This document shows, in pieces, positions 1 through 6,718 of a DNA stretch of 22,570 nt (its first letter is position 1; every line of letters begins with the position of its first letter). Source of the stretch: an uncultured Lachnospiraceae bacterium (GTDB lineage Bacteria > Bacillota > Clostridia > Lachnospirales > Lachnospiraceae); NCBI GenBank assembly GCA_910588295.1, contig CAJUQO010000056.1, forward strand, positions 1 to 22,570, in the 5' to 3' direction. A program made the position numbers and the translations under genes. The notes beneath the pieces were generated by a model. That model was not told the origin of the DNA. It saw only the letters and a program-made list of their open reading frames with translations, and made no database searches.

Positions 1-184
1 GTTTAGGCACTTAAATTATACCGCAAAGAGACTGAGTTTGTATTTTTATTTTTTTAAATCAAAAAAGTTGTAAACTGGTGTACTCGTAATAGAAATATAG
101 TCTATTGTCACACACTTTTCCTCTACAGTCGAGGTACGGACTATCTACCGTTTACTTTGCAAGAGCGAGGGTGCTGTTTTTACA

Positions 185-2053
185 CTATTCAAATTTTCTG
201 TCATAGAGCAGCGCGGCGATCAGTACCACAAAACAGGAGCCCGCGTTATGTACCAGAGCGCCGGTGGTGGGGGTCAGAAGGCCCAGCACCGAGCAGGTCA
301 CGGCGATAAAATTGATGCACATGGACAGGGTGATGCTGAGGCGGATCGTGAATGCCGTGGCATCGGACAGCCGTTTCAGATAGGGAATCCTGGACAGGTC
401 GTCGCCCATGAGGGCGATATCCGCCGCCTCCACCGCAATATCGCTTCCCATGGCCCCCATGGCGGCTCCCACCTGGGCGGTCTTTAAGGCCGGCGCGTCG
501 TTTACGCCGTCGCCGATCATGCATACGCTGTGCCCCTCTGCCTGCAATTTCCGGATACAGTCCACTTTGTCCTCGGGCAGCAGTTCCGCTTTCACTGTCC
601 GGATACCGGCCTGGGCGGCAAGATGGTCTGCTGTCTTCTGATTATCGCCGGTCAGAAGAACAACGTCTGTGTGCATGGCGCAAAGCCGTTCGGCCATGGC
701 CTTTGCTTCTGGACGCAGCACGTCGGACAGGGCGATCAGGCCGATGCAGCGGCTTTTGTCGGCGATGAGGACGGAAGCTTTTCCCTGGGTCTGCAGGGAA
801 CTTAAATTTTCTTTGACTCTGGCGGAGAGCGGGATGCCGTTTTGTTCTATGTACCGTTTGCTGCCCAGATACAGTGTTTTTCCCTGTATGTCGGCGGAAA
901 TGCCCTTTCCGCTGTGCATCTGGAAGGCGGAGGCTTCCTGTAATCGGATGTTCTGTTTCTTTGCATGGGCGGTGATGGCTTTGCCCAGGGGATGTTCGCT
1001 TTTCGCCTCGGCGGAGGCGGCCAGGGCCAGCAGGTCGCTTTCGCCTATGGCATCATCGAAGGATAGAATATCGCTTACTTCCGGTCTTCCGTAGGTGAGG
1101 GTGCCCGTTTTGTCAAAGGCTATCGTATCGATCCGGCCCATTTTCTCCAGGGCCTCGCCGGACTTGATTATGACGCCGTGTTTCGTGGCCTGGCCGATGG
1201 CCGCCATGACGGCGGTGGGGGTGGCGAGCACCAGGGCGCAGGGGCAGAAGACCACCAGCACCGTCACCGCCCGGACGATGTCCCGGGTGGCGATGCCCGC
1301 GGCGACGGCGATCAGCAGAGCCGCGGGAACGAGCAGGCTGGCTGCACGGTCGGCGATCCTCTGCATGGGGGCGCGTTTTTCTTCCGCATCCTGCACCATG
1401 CGGATCAGCTTTTGCAGAGAGCTGTCCTCTCCCGCCTTCGTAACCTTTATATCCATGGAACCGAAGCAGTTTAAGGTTCCGCAGAACACATCATCTCCGG
1501 GAATTTTATCCACGGGCAGGGATTCCCCTGTCATGACAGACTGATCTACGGAGGTTTCACCATTTAAAATAGTCCCGTCCGCGGGAATGGTTTCTCCCGG
1601 CAGTATCCGCAGAATATCGCCGCAGCGGATCTGATCCGCCCCGATCATTTCTTCTTCTGAATCCGTGATCCTGCGCCCTTTAAGGGGCGCAAGGCCGATC
1701 AGTTTTTTCAGGCCCTTTTTTGCCCGGTCCGTGGTCATATCCTCCAGAATGGCCCCGATCTCCATGATAAACACGACTTCCCCCGCGGCAAACAGATCTC
1801 CGATGGCGATGGCGGCGGCCATGGCGATACAGATCAGCAGGGCGGAGGATATCTTGCTGATGCCCTTATTGTAGATGACCCTCCATATGGCCAGATACAG
1901 CAGGGGGATCCCGCAGATGACGACGGTGATCCATGCCGGATCGACGGGCAGGGTAAACCCGGCCCGTGGAAGGGCGAAGCTTAGGATAAGGAAGATCCCG
2001 CCGATCATAGTCATCGGCAGTCCTGCCAGAAAATCATTGATACGTTTGACCAT
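185..2053 (-). CDS. Heavy-metal translocating P1B-type ATPase
   Basis: Inner-membrane pump that uses ATP to move a transition-metal ion. Numbering from the upstream ATG at 2059, the protein shows TGES (177-180, actuator domain), the membrane metal site CPC (272-274), the phosphorylated DKTGTLT (316-322), the P1B hallmark His-Pro in SEHPLGKA (356-357) and the hinge GDGVNDAP (516-523). The total of about 622 residues is short because no N-terminal metal-binding HMA domain (GMTCxxC) is present. The last membrane helix carries HNAGS (604-608), which is neither the copper MxxSS signature nor the zinc/cadmium DxG signature, so the metal is left open. An AAGGAG lies 8 nt before the ATG at 2053 but only 2 nt before the ATG at 2059, so 2053 is preferred. 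It is divergent from a TetR regulator that may control it. ZosA-like exporters are the nearest family I can name. Confidence 0.93.
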   Translation of the reverse strand: MVKRINDFLAGLPMTMIGGIFLILSFALPRAGFTLPVDPAWITVVICGIPLLYLAIWRVIYNKGISKISSALLICIAMAAAIAIGDLFAAGEVVFIMEIGAILEDMTTDRAKKGLKKLIGLAPLKGRRITDSEEEMIGADQIRCGDILRILPGETIPADGTILNGETSVDQSVMTGESLPVDKIPGDDVFCGTLNCFGSMDIKVTKAGEDSSLQKLIRMVQDAEEKRAPMQRIADRAASLLVPAALLIAVAAGIATRDIVRAVTVLVVFCPCALVLATPTAVMAAIGQATKHGVIIKSGEALEKMGRIDTIAFDKTGTLTYGRPEVSDILSFDDAIGESDLLALAASAEAKSEHPLGKAITAHAKKQNIRLQEASAFQMHSGKGISADIQGKTLYLGSKRYIEQNGIPLSARVKENLSSLQTQGKASVLIADKSRCIGLIALSDVLRPEAKAMAERLCAMHTDVVLLTGDNQKTADHLAAQAGIRTVKAELLPEDKVDCIRKLQAEGHSVCMIGDGVNDAPALKTAQVGAAMGAMGSDIAVEAADIALMGDDLSRIPYLKRLSDATAFTIRLSITLSMCINFIAVTCSVLGLLTPTTGALVHNAGSCFVVLIAALLYDRKFE

Positions 2054-2072
2054 AGCCATTTCTCCTTCTTTA

Positions 2073-2101
2073 TTGACAGCGTCCCAGACAAGCTGTACAA
2101 T
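2073..2101 (+). promoter_or_regulatory. Promoter of the TetR gene
   Basis: TTGACA (2073-2078), a 17-nt spacer and TACAAT (2096-2101) form a near-consensus sigma-A promoter reading right. It would give a leader of about 115 nt before the TetR start codon. It begins only 20 bases from the ATPase start codon, so it overlaps the ATPase control region. Confidence 0.7.
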
Positions 2102-2107
2102 TTATTC

Positions 2108-2113
2108 ATTATA
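2108..2113 (-). promoter_or_regulatory. Candidate -10 box of the ATPase gene
   Basis: A perfect TATAAT is read on the minus strand here, placing a start near 2101 and a leader of about 48 nt. The position expected for the -35 (about 2131-2136, AATAGA) is poor, as would suit a promoter needing an activator. It overlaps the oppositely directed TetR promoter. Confidence 0.45.
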
Positions 2114-2178
2114 AAACATTTTGTTCAGTATCTATTGTATCATCCCGGGAAAACAGTACAAGATATAAAAAAACGGAT

Positions 2179-2196
2179 ATGTCCAATACGGGACAT
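2179..2196. promoter_or_regulatory. Inverted repeat in TetR leader, possible operator
   Basis: ATGTCC-AATACG-GGACAT is a perfect 6-bp-arm inverted repeat 26 bases before the TetR start codon and about 70 bases past its predicted transcription start. Symmetrical sites of this kind near a TetR-family gene are often its own operator. A weak RNA hairpin is the alternative. Confidence 0.4.
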
Positions 2197-2222
2197 TTTA
2201 AGGGAAATGTTCAGGAGGGTTT

Positions 2223-2765
2223 ATGGACAGAAGGCAGCAAAAAACCCGGCAGGCCATATTTCAGGCATTCAGCAGCCTGCTGGAGAAGAAAAATTTTGGG
2301 AATATCACGGTGCAGGAGATCATAGATGAGGCCAATGTGGGGAGGAGTACCTTTTATACTCATTTTGAGACCAAGGATGAACTGTTGAAAGCGATGTGCA
2401 CGGAGATTTTTCAGCATGTGTTTTCGGAAAATCTGAAGCAGGAGAGCAGCCATGATTTTTCCCAGGCCGGCCATGATTTTGAGAAGGAGATCACCCATGT
2501 GCTGTACCATCTGCAGGAGAACCGGAAACATCTGAAAGGGCTTTTTTCCTGCGAGAGCGGCGAGATTTTCATGGGGTATTTTAAAACTTACCTGCGGGAA
2601 ATGTTTCTCCCGCGGGTTGACGTGCTGCAATACCATGCGCCCGCCGATTATGTGCTGAATCATGCGGTGTGCAGTTTTTCCGAGACCGTGAAATGGTGGA
2701 TCGTAGACCACGGCCAGTACAGCCCGGAGCAGGTGGCGGGATTTTTTATGGAGTGCGCAAAGTAG
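2223..2765 (+). CDS. TetR-family transcriptional regulator
   Basis: A 180-residue regulator of normal TetR size. The N-terminal helix-turn-helix is clear: residues 28-55 contain ITVQEIIDEANVGRSTFY followed by THFETKDELL, the standard TetR recognition helix and following segment. The C-terminal two-thirds is helical and holds no recognisable ligand signature, as is usual for the family. The start is supported by AGGAGGG about 4 bases upstream. It is divergent from the metal ATPase, which makes that gene the first candidate target, and the inverted repeat in its own leader suggests autoregulation. The inducer, whether a metal or an organic compound, is unknown. Its base composition matches the ATPase and not the AT-rich gene downstream. 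Confidence 0.9.
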   Translation: MDRRQQKTRQAIFQAFSSLLEKKNFGNITVQEIIDEANVGRSTFYTHFETKDELLKAMCTEIFQHVFSENLKQESSHDFSQAGHDFEKEITHVLYHLQENRKHLKGLFSCESGEIFMGYFKTYLREMFLPRVDVLQYHAPADYVLNHAVCSFSETVKWWIVDHGQYSPEQVAGFFMECAK

Positions 2766-2815
2766 ACAGCGATGGAAAAACATATGCTATATGGGAAGTA
2801 GAGGAGTACAAACAG

Positions 2816-3682
2816 ATGCCTTCAATGGAGACATATTATTTGATCGATTTTGAAAATGTAAACGAGAGCGGATTATCCGGCGCTGAAAAATTAGTGGGCT
2901 GCGATCACGTCCACCTGTTTTTTACGGAAAATTCCCCTAAAATAAGTATTGAAAAATTTACGAATTTTAATCGGGCTGATTTATCCGCACATAAAATTCC
3001 TGCAGGTAATCAATCTTTAGATATGCATTTAGTTTCTTATCTAGGTTATCTTCTTGGAACAAATACTGATAAAAAATGCAAATATGTCATTATCAGCAAG
3101 GATACCGATTATGATAACATTGTTTCCTTCTGGAAAGCGCATCATAATGCCGACATTACACGTCGAAATAAAATTGCAGTTATAGCATCTCCCAATAAGC
3201 CAAAGGCTGTCAGCAAAAAAAATACCGTAATGAATGCCTCGCAAAGAAAAGTTCAGCTTAATACTCGTGTAATGAAAACAATTTGTGATGCCGGATATTC
3301 TCATTTAATTGCGGGTAAAGTAGCCTCTGTTGTTGTTAAACATTTTGGAGAAAGTAAGTTTGCGGGGAATGTACATAATGAACTCAGAGAGTGTTACGCT
3401 GACTATTTAGCTTTATATAAAGCTGTCAAGCCAATAATAGCGGAGTATTCTTCGACACCTGATACAGAAAAGGAAAATGCTATTGCGGAATTGAACAGTG
3501 AGATTTTAGAAATTTTAGGTAAGGCTGGGTTTAAAAATGATGTAAAAAATTATGTGGTTTCTCTGATTCCCCAATATTTTGATAAACAAAATTTCAAACA
3601 GAATATGTATAGGTCTATCATTGCGAAATATGGGCAAAAAGAAGGGCTTAAGATCTATAAGAGCATAAAGATTATACTCTGA
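2816..3682 (+). CDS. NYN/PIN-like domain protein with duplicated C-terminal module
   Basis: A 288-residue protein whose first ~130 residues look like a NYN (PIN-fold) nuclease domain: YYLIDFENVN (7-16) with the first acidic residue D11, D69 in SLDMHL, and the YVIISKDTDYD strand (90-100) with D96, D98 and D100. These fit the metal-binding acidic cluster of RNA-cleaving NYN domains. Residues 148-208 and 226-287 are two diverged copies of one ~60-residue helical unit (LN...I..AG[YF]...F...[IL]YK..K.I[IL]), possibly a nucleic-acid-binding winged-helix pair. I start at 2816, with GAGGAG ~10 nt upstream; the longer frame only overlaps the TetR gene. Codon use is strongly AT-rich compared with both neighbours, which points to horizontal acquisition. 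An RNA-processing or defence role is possible but unproven. Confidence 0.82.
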   Translation: MPSMETYYLIDFENVNESGLSGAEKLVGCDHVHLFFTENSPKISIEKFTNFNRADLSAHKIPAGNQSLDMHLVSYLGYLLGTNTDKKCKYVIISKDTDYDNIVSFWKAHHNADITRRNKIAVIASPNKPKAVSKKNTVMNASQRKVQLNTRVMKTICDAGYSHLIAGKVASVVVKHFGESKFAGNVHNELRECYADYLALYKAVKPIIAEYSSTPDTEKENAIAELNSEILEILGKAGFKNDVKNYVVSLIPQYFDKQNFKQNMYRSIIAKYGQKEGLKIYKSIKIIL

Positions 3683-3803
3683 CAAAAGTGCTTGATAGAT
3701 GTGATATTTTAAAGACCATCGTAGACAAAAGGTTAACCAGCAAATGTCTTCCTGCCAGTGGAAGAAATAAAGCCGTTGACGTTGCGGAATATATCAGGTT
3801 TCA

Positions 3804-3862
3804 TTCAGCCCGGACAGGGATGCGTTTCAGAACGCGCCGGGGATGGAAAAGTCCGGGCTGAA
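3804..3862. repeat. Nested inverted repeat
   Basis: TTCAGCCCGGAC (3804-3815) pairs perfectly with GTCCGGGCTGAA (3851-3862). The 35-base interior holds a second hairpin, GCGTT-TCAG-AACGC (3822-3835). It lies in the ~200-base gap between the NYN gene and the 3' end of the convergent YitT-family gene. Neither strand shows a T-run after the stem, so it is not a standard intrinsic terminator. The rest of the gap shows no gene. Confidence 0.6.
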
Positions 3863-3881
3863 GAGGGGGAAGACCGCGCCG

Positions 3882-4757
3882 TTACAGCCGCTTTTCGTAA
3901 TTGCCGATCACCATGCTCCCCTCGGTGATGGAGACGAAGGCCTGGGGGTCGATCTCCCGGACGATCTGTTTGATTCGGTTCACCTCGTATTTGGAGACGA
4001 TGACATAGAGGACGTGCTCCTTTTCGTGGGTGTAGGCGCCCTCGCCGTCCCAGCAGGTAACGCCCCTTTTCAGCTGCTGCATGATCTCTGAAGCGATGCC
4101 TTTCTTCTTGCTGAAGATCAGCACGCTCACGTTGATGTTCTGGATATGGATCTTGTCGGTGGTGAGGCTGGCCGTCGTGGCAAAGATCAGGGAGTAGATG
4201 ACGATCTCCAGATCAAAAAGGGCCAGACAGACGGCGTAAATCGCGGCGTTGATCAGGATCGTGATCTTGCCCACGCTCATATTTTTATATATTTTGGAGC
4301 AGATGAGCCCCACGATTTCCAGCCCGCCGCTGCAGGCATGGCCCCGCAGTACCAGGCCGCTGCCGGTGCCGCAGACGATGCCGCCCACGATACATGCGGT
4401 CAGATAATCGTCGATGATCGGCGTCTTCGGGATCGGCAGAAACAGCATCATGGCAGACTGGAGGGCAACCATGGTCAGGGTCTTGACGGTAAAACGTTTG
4501 CCCAGTACGCGGTAGCCCGCATATAAAAGCGGGATGTTCAGGATGAAATAGATGATACTGGCAATGTTGACGGTTCTGAGAAATTCAAAATGTAAAACAT
4601 TGATAAAGAGGTAGGAGAGCAGCTGGGCGATGCCCAGCGGGCCGCCGCTGAACAGGTTCATCGGCACGATAAAAGTGTTGAAACCGAAGGCATAGATCAG
4701 GCTGCCTCCAAGGATGTAGGTGAGCTGTATGCTGCGCTCCTGAATATTTTTGTTCAT
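3882..4757 (-). CDS. YitT-family membrane protein (DUF161 plus DUF2179)
   Basis: A 291-residue integral membrane protein of the YitT family, widespread in Firmicutes and of unknown function. The N-terminal two-thirds has about five hydrophobic helices, starting with LTYILGGSLIYAFGFN at ~13-28. The family-typical glycine-rich stretch CGTGSGLVLRGHACSGGLEI lies near 129-148. The soluble C-terminal domain (about 205-285) ends in VSKYEVNRIKQIVREIDPQAFVSI, matching the DUF2179 (GlnB-like fold) domain. Length and order are normal. The start ATG has only a weak ribosome binding site. It lies 60 bases downstream of the ETF-alpha gene on the same strand with no clear terminator between them, so co-transcription is possible, but a link to the catabolic genes is not implied by its family. 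Confidence 0.88.
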   Translation of the reverse strand: MNKNIQERSIQLTYILGGSLIYAFGFNTFIVPMNLFSGGPLGIAQLLSYLFINVLHFEFLRTVNIASIIYFILNIPLLYAGYRVLGKRFTVKTLTMVALQSAMMLFLPIPKTPIIDDYLTACIVGGIVCGTGSGLVLRGHACSGGLEIVGLICSKIYKNMSVGKITILINAAIYAVCLALFDLEIVIYSLIFATTASLTTDKIHIQNINVSVLIFSKKKGIASEIMQQLKRGVTCWDGEGAYTHEKEHVLYVIVSKYEVNRIKQIVREIDPQAFVSITEGSMVIGNYEKRL

Positions 4758-4817
4758 GTCTTTCTTGTGTACTCCCTGTGTAGATTATTTTTTGGCAAAG
4801 ACCGGATATCCGGTTCT

Positions 4818-5849
4818 TCATATGTTTTTCCGGGGCATTGCCATAGGTTTGTGTATGGCGGGCTGTCCGGATCGGAGCTGTCCGATCAGCTCCGGTACGA
4901 TCTCATAGAGATCGCCGCATATAGCGGTGTGGGCGACGCGGAAGATCTCGGCTTCCGGATCACTGTTTACGGCCAGGATCTGCTGCGCCTGACGGATGCC
5001 GGCCCGAAACTGCAGAGAGCCGGAGACGCCGAAGGTGATCAGCTTTTGGGGGCGGACACTGTGGCCGGACAGGCCGATCTGGGCCTCCGGGGGTAAGAAG
5101 CCCCGCTCCACCAGCACGCGGCTTCCGGCCAGCCCGGCTCCCAGGAGGGCCGCCAGCTCCCGGAACATTTCCAGATCGTCTTTATCTCTCACTCCGCCGC
5201 CGACGGCCAGCAGAAGACTGCAGGCGTCGATGTCTTCCGCGGTATCGGCCGGTTCGATCCCCAGAAACTGTATGGAGGAGGTCTGCGCCGTGTTCCGGCA
5301 GAAGATCCATTCCGGGGGCGGGCAGCTTTCTATCTGCTCTGCCGGAGACATTACGCCGGGGCGGATTGTGGCGATCTGGGGGCGTCTGTCCGGTGTGAGG
5401 ATGTGGGCCATGATATTGCCGCCGAAGGCCGGCCTCGTCTGGATCAGCCGGTTTTCCGCGTCCAGCGCAAGCTCCGTGCAGTCGGCGGTGATGCCGGTGC
5501 GGAATTTTGCCGCCACGCGGGGGGCCAGGGAACGGCCCTCCGGGGTGCCGCCCACCAGCAGGATATCTGGTTCTTCCTGGCGGATCGTCTCTGCCAGCAG
5601 ATCGGCGTAACGGTCGGCCCGGAAATCTCCGGCGTCTTTCCAGACATAGATGCGGGAAAGCCCGTAGGCGGAGAGCTCGGCCCTGCAGCTTTCTGCCCGG
5701 TCACTGATCAGGGCCAGACTGTATGCCAGAGCGTTTTTCCCGGATATTTCCCGTGCCAGGGCGCGGCTTTTCCCGACCAGCTCCCGCGTGACGGGCGAGA
5801 GGCCCTTTCCGTGGGTCTCCCCGTAGATCAGAATGCGTATTCGTTTCAC
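4818..5849 (-). CDS. etfA: Electron transfer flavoprotein alpha subunit (pair 1)
   Basis: A 343-residue ETF-alpha. The N-terminal domain holds GRSLAPRVAAKFRTGITADC (105-124), usual for the family. The C-terminal FAD domain (about 210-325) has LAVGGGVRDKDDL, the conserved Arg in AGSRVLVERGF, QIGLSGHSV, FGVSGSLQFRAGI and ILAVNSDPEAEIF, ending in GDLYEIVPELI. There is no N-terminal ferredoxin-like 4Fe-4S extension of the kind found in LctC- or CarE-type subunits. The GTG at 5849 is chosen because it overlaps the etfB stop by 4 nt (GTGA) and follows GAGGGAGGG; the longer open frame upstream only shadows etfB. It forms a heterodimer with the preceding beta subunit and probably takes electrons from the adjacent GlcD-like oxidase. 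Confidence 0.93.
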   Translation of the reverse strand: MKRIRILIYGETHGKGLSPVTRELVGKSRALAREISGKNALAYSLALISDRAESCRAELSAYGLSRIYVWKDAGDFRADRYADLLAETIRQEEPDILLVGGTPEGRSLAPRVAAKFRTGITADCTELALDAENRLIQTRPAFGGNIMAHILTPDRRPQIATIRPGVMSPAEQIESCPPPEWIFCRNTAQTSSIQFLGIEPADTAEDIDACSLLLAVGGGVRDKDDLEMFRELAALLGAGLAGSRVLVERGFLPPEAQIGLSGHSVRPQKLITFGVSGSLQFRAGIRQAQQILAVNSDPEAEIFRVAHTAICGDLYEIVPELIGQLRSGQPAIHKPMAMPRKNI

Positions 5850-6646
5850 CGTATCCCTCCCTCTGCCGGTTCGTCCAGCCATCCCAGGATACAGGCGGCG
5901 GCTTCTTTTCCGCCCATGGAAACGGCGGCGGCCGGTTCCGGCTCCCGGGGAGAAAAGATCTTTATCACCCGGGTGCCGGAGCCCTGTCTCCCGTAATGGG
6001 CGGGATCCCGGTCGGGAAGCTCCCGCAGGGTGAGGCATTCCGGCTGTCTTTTTTTTGCGGCTATTTTAGCCCTAAGCCCCGGTATGCGGGGCACGGCCAG
6101 CTCCCGTTCCACAGTCAGCAGACAGGGGAAATCCACCCGGCAGGAGGCCTGTCCTTTTGCCGTCAGGGCTGTTACCGTGCAGCCCTCCGGTGTGGCCGCA
6201 TGGATGCGGGAAACCCAGTAGACACTGGGGATATCCAGAAACTGGGCTATGGCGCCCCCCACCTGGGCGGTGTCCCCGTCGGTGGTCTGACGGCCGCAGA
6301 GGATCAGGTCAAAGGGGCCTTTCACTTTTATCGCCTGGGCCAGGGCGTAGGCGGTGGCTACGGCGTCCGCCCCGGCAAACTCCGGCCCCGTGACAAGTAC
6401 AGACCGGTCGGCGCCCATGGCAAAAGCTTCCCGCAGGAGGCTTTCTGCGCTTTCCGGCCCCATGGAGAAGACCGTGACCGTCCCGCCATGCTCTTCTTTA
6501 AGCCGCAGGGCCGCCTCCAGAGAGGTGAGATCGTACACATTGACGACGGGGGGGATGTCCTTTCGGATCAGCGTGCCCATCCCCTCGTCCATTTTTCCCT
6601 CGTTCAGCGCAGGCACCTGTTTCATGCATACGGCTATCTGTAACAT
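5846..6646 (-). CDS. etfB: Electron transfer flavoprotein beta subunit (pair 1, bifurcating type)
   Basis: A 266-residue ETF-beta. VVNVYDLTSLEAALRLKE (34-51) and CGRQTTDGDTAQVGG (117-131) are seen. The GRQ..DGDTAQVG form is the version I associate with electron-bifurcating ETFs, where the beta subunit binds a second FAD, rather than the AMP-binding form of respiratory ETFs. If so, this pair could couple oxidation of a hydroxy acid to NAD and ferredoxin, as the lactate dehydrogenase-ETF complex of acetogens does. The start is backed by GAGGAAA. It is translationally coupled to etfA (4-nt overlap) and lies 72 bases after the GlcD-like oxidase, the arrangement expected for an oxidase-ETF complex. 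Bifurcation is inferred from the motif only. Confidence 0.92.
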   Translation of the reverse strand: MLQIAVCMKQVPALNEGKMDEGMGTLIRKDIPPVVNVYDLTSLEAALRLKEEHGGTVTVFSMGPESAESLLREAFAMGADRSVLVTGPEFAGADAVATAYALAQAIKVKGPFDLILCGRQTTDGDTAQVGGAIAQFLDIPSVYWVSRIHAATPEGCTVTALTAKGQASCRVDFPCLLTVERELAVPRIPGLRAKIAAKKRQPECLTLRELPDRDPAHYGRQGSGTRVIKIFSPREPEPAAAVSMGGKEAAACILGWLDEPAEGGIR

Positions 6647-6718
6647 TATGTTTTCCTCATCTATGGGGTATGGTATCCGTGGCCGGCTTCAGCAACAGTT
6701 TAGCCAAAGGCTGGACTG

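Noticed and set aside
88..106. AATAGA-N7-TCTATT inverted repeat downstream of the ATPase gene
   Set aside because: Short AT-only arms in a strongly AT-rich interval are expected by chance; I see no supported feature in 1-184.
2669..2815. Upstream extension of the NYN-domain reading frame
   Set aside because: It overlaps the TetR gene in another frame, has a low-complexity Arg/Pro/Gly-rich translation, and the ATG at 2816 has its own ribosome binding site.
4801..4814. ACCGGATATCCGGT palindrome after ETF-alpha as a terminator
   Set aside because: It has no loop and no T-run follows on the minus strand, so it is unlikely to terminate; it could be a chance or protein site.
5850..6038. Longer ETF-alpha reading frame upstream of the GTG start
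   Set aside because: The extra ~63 residues are the shadow of the etfB gene (Arg- and Gly-rich) and have no ETF match; the GTGA overlap and the ribosome binding site support 5849.
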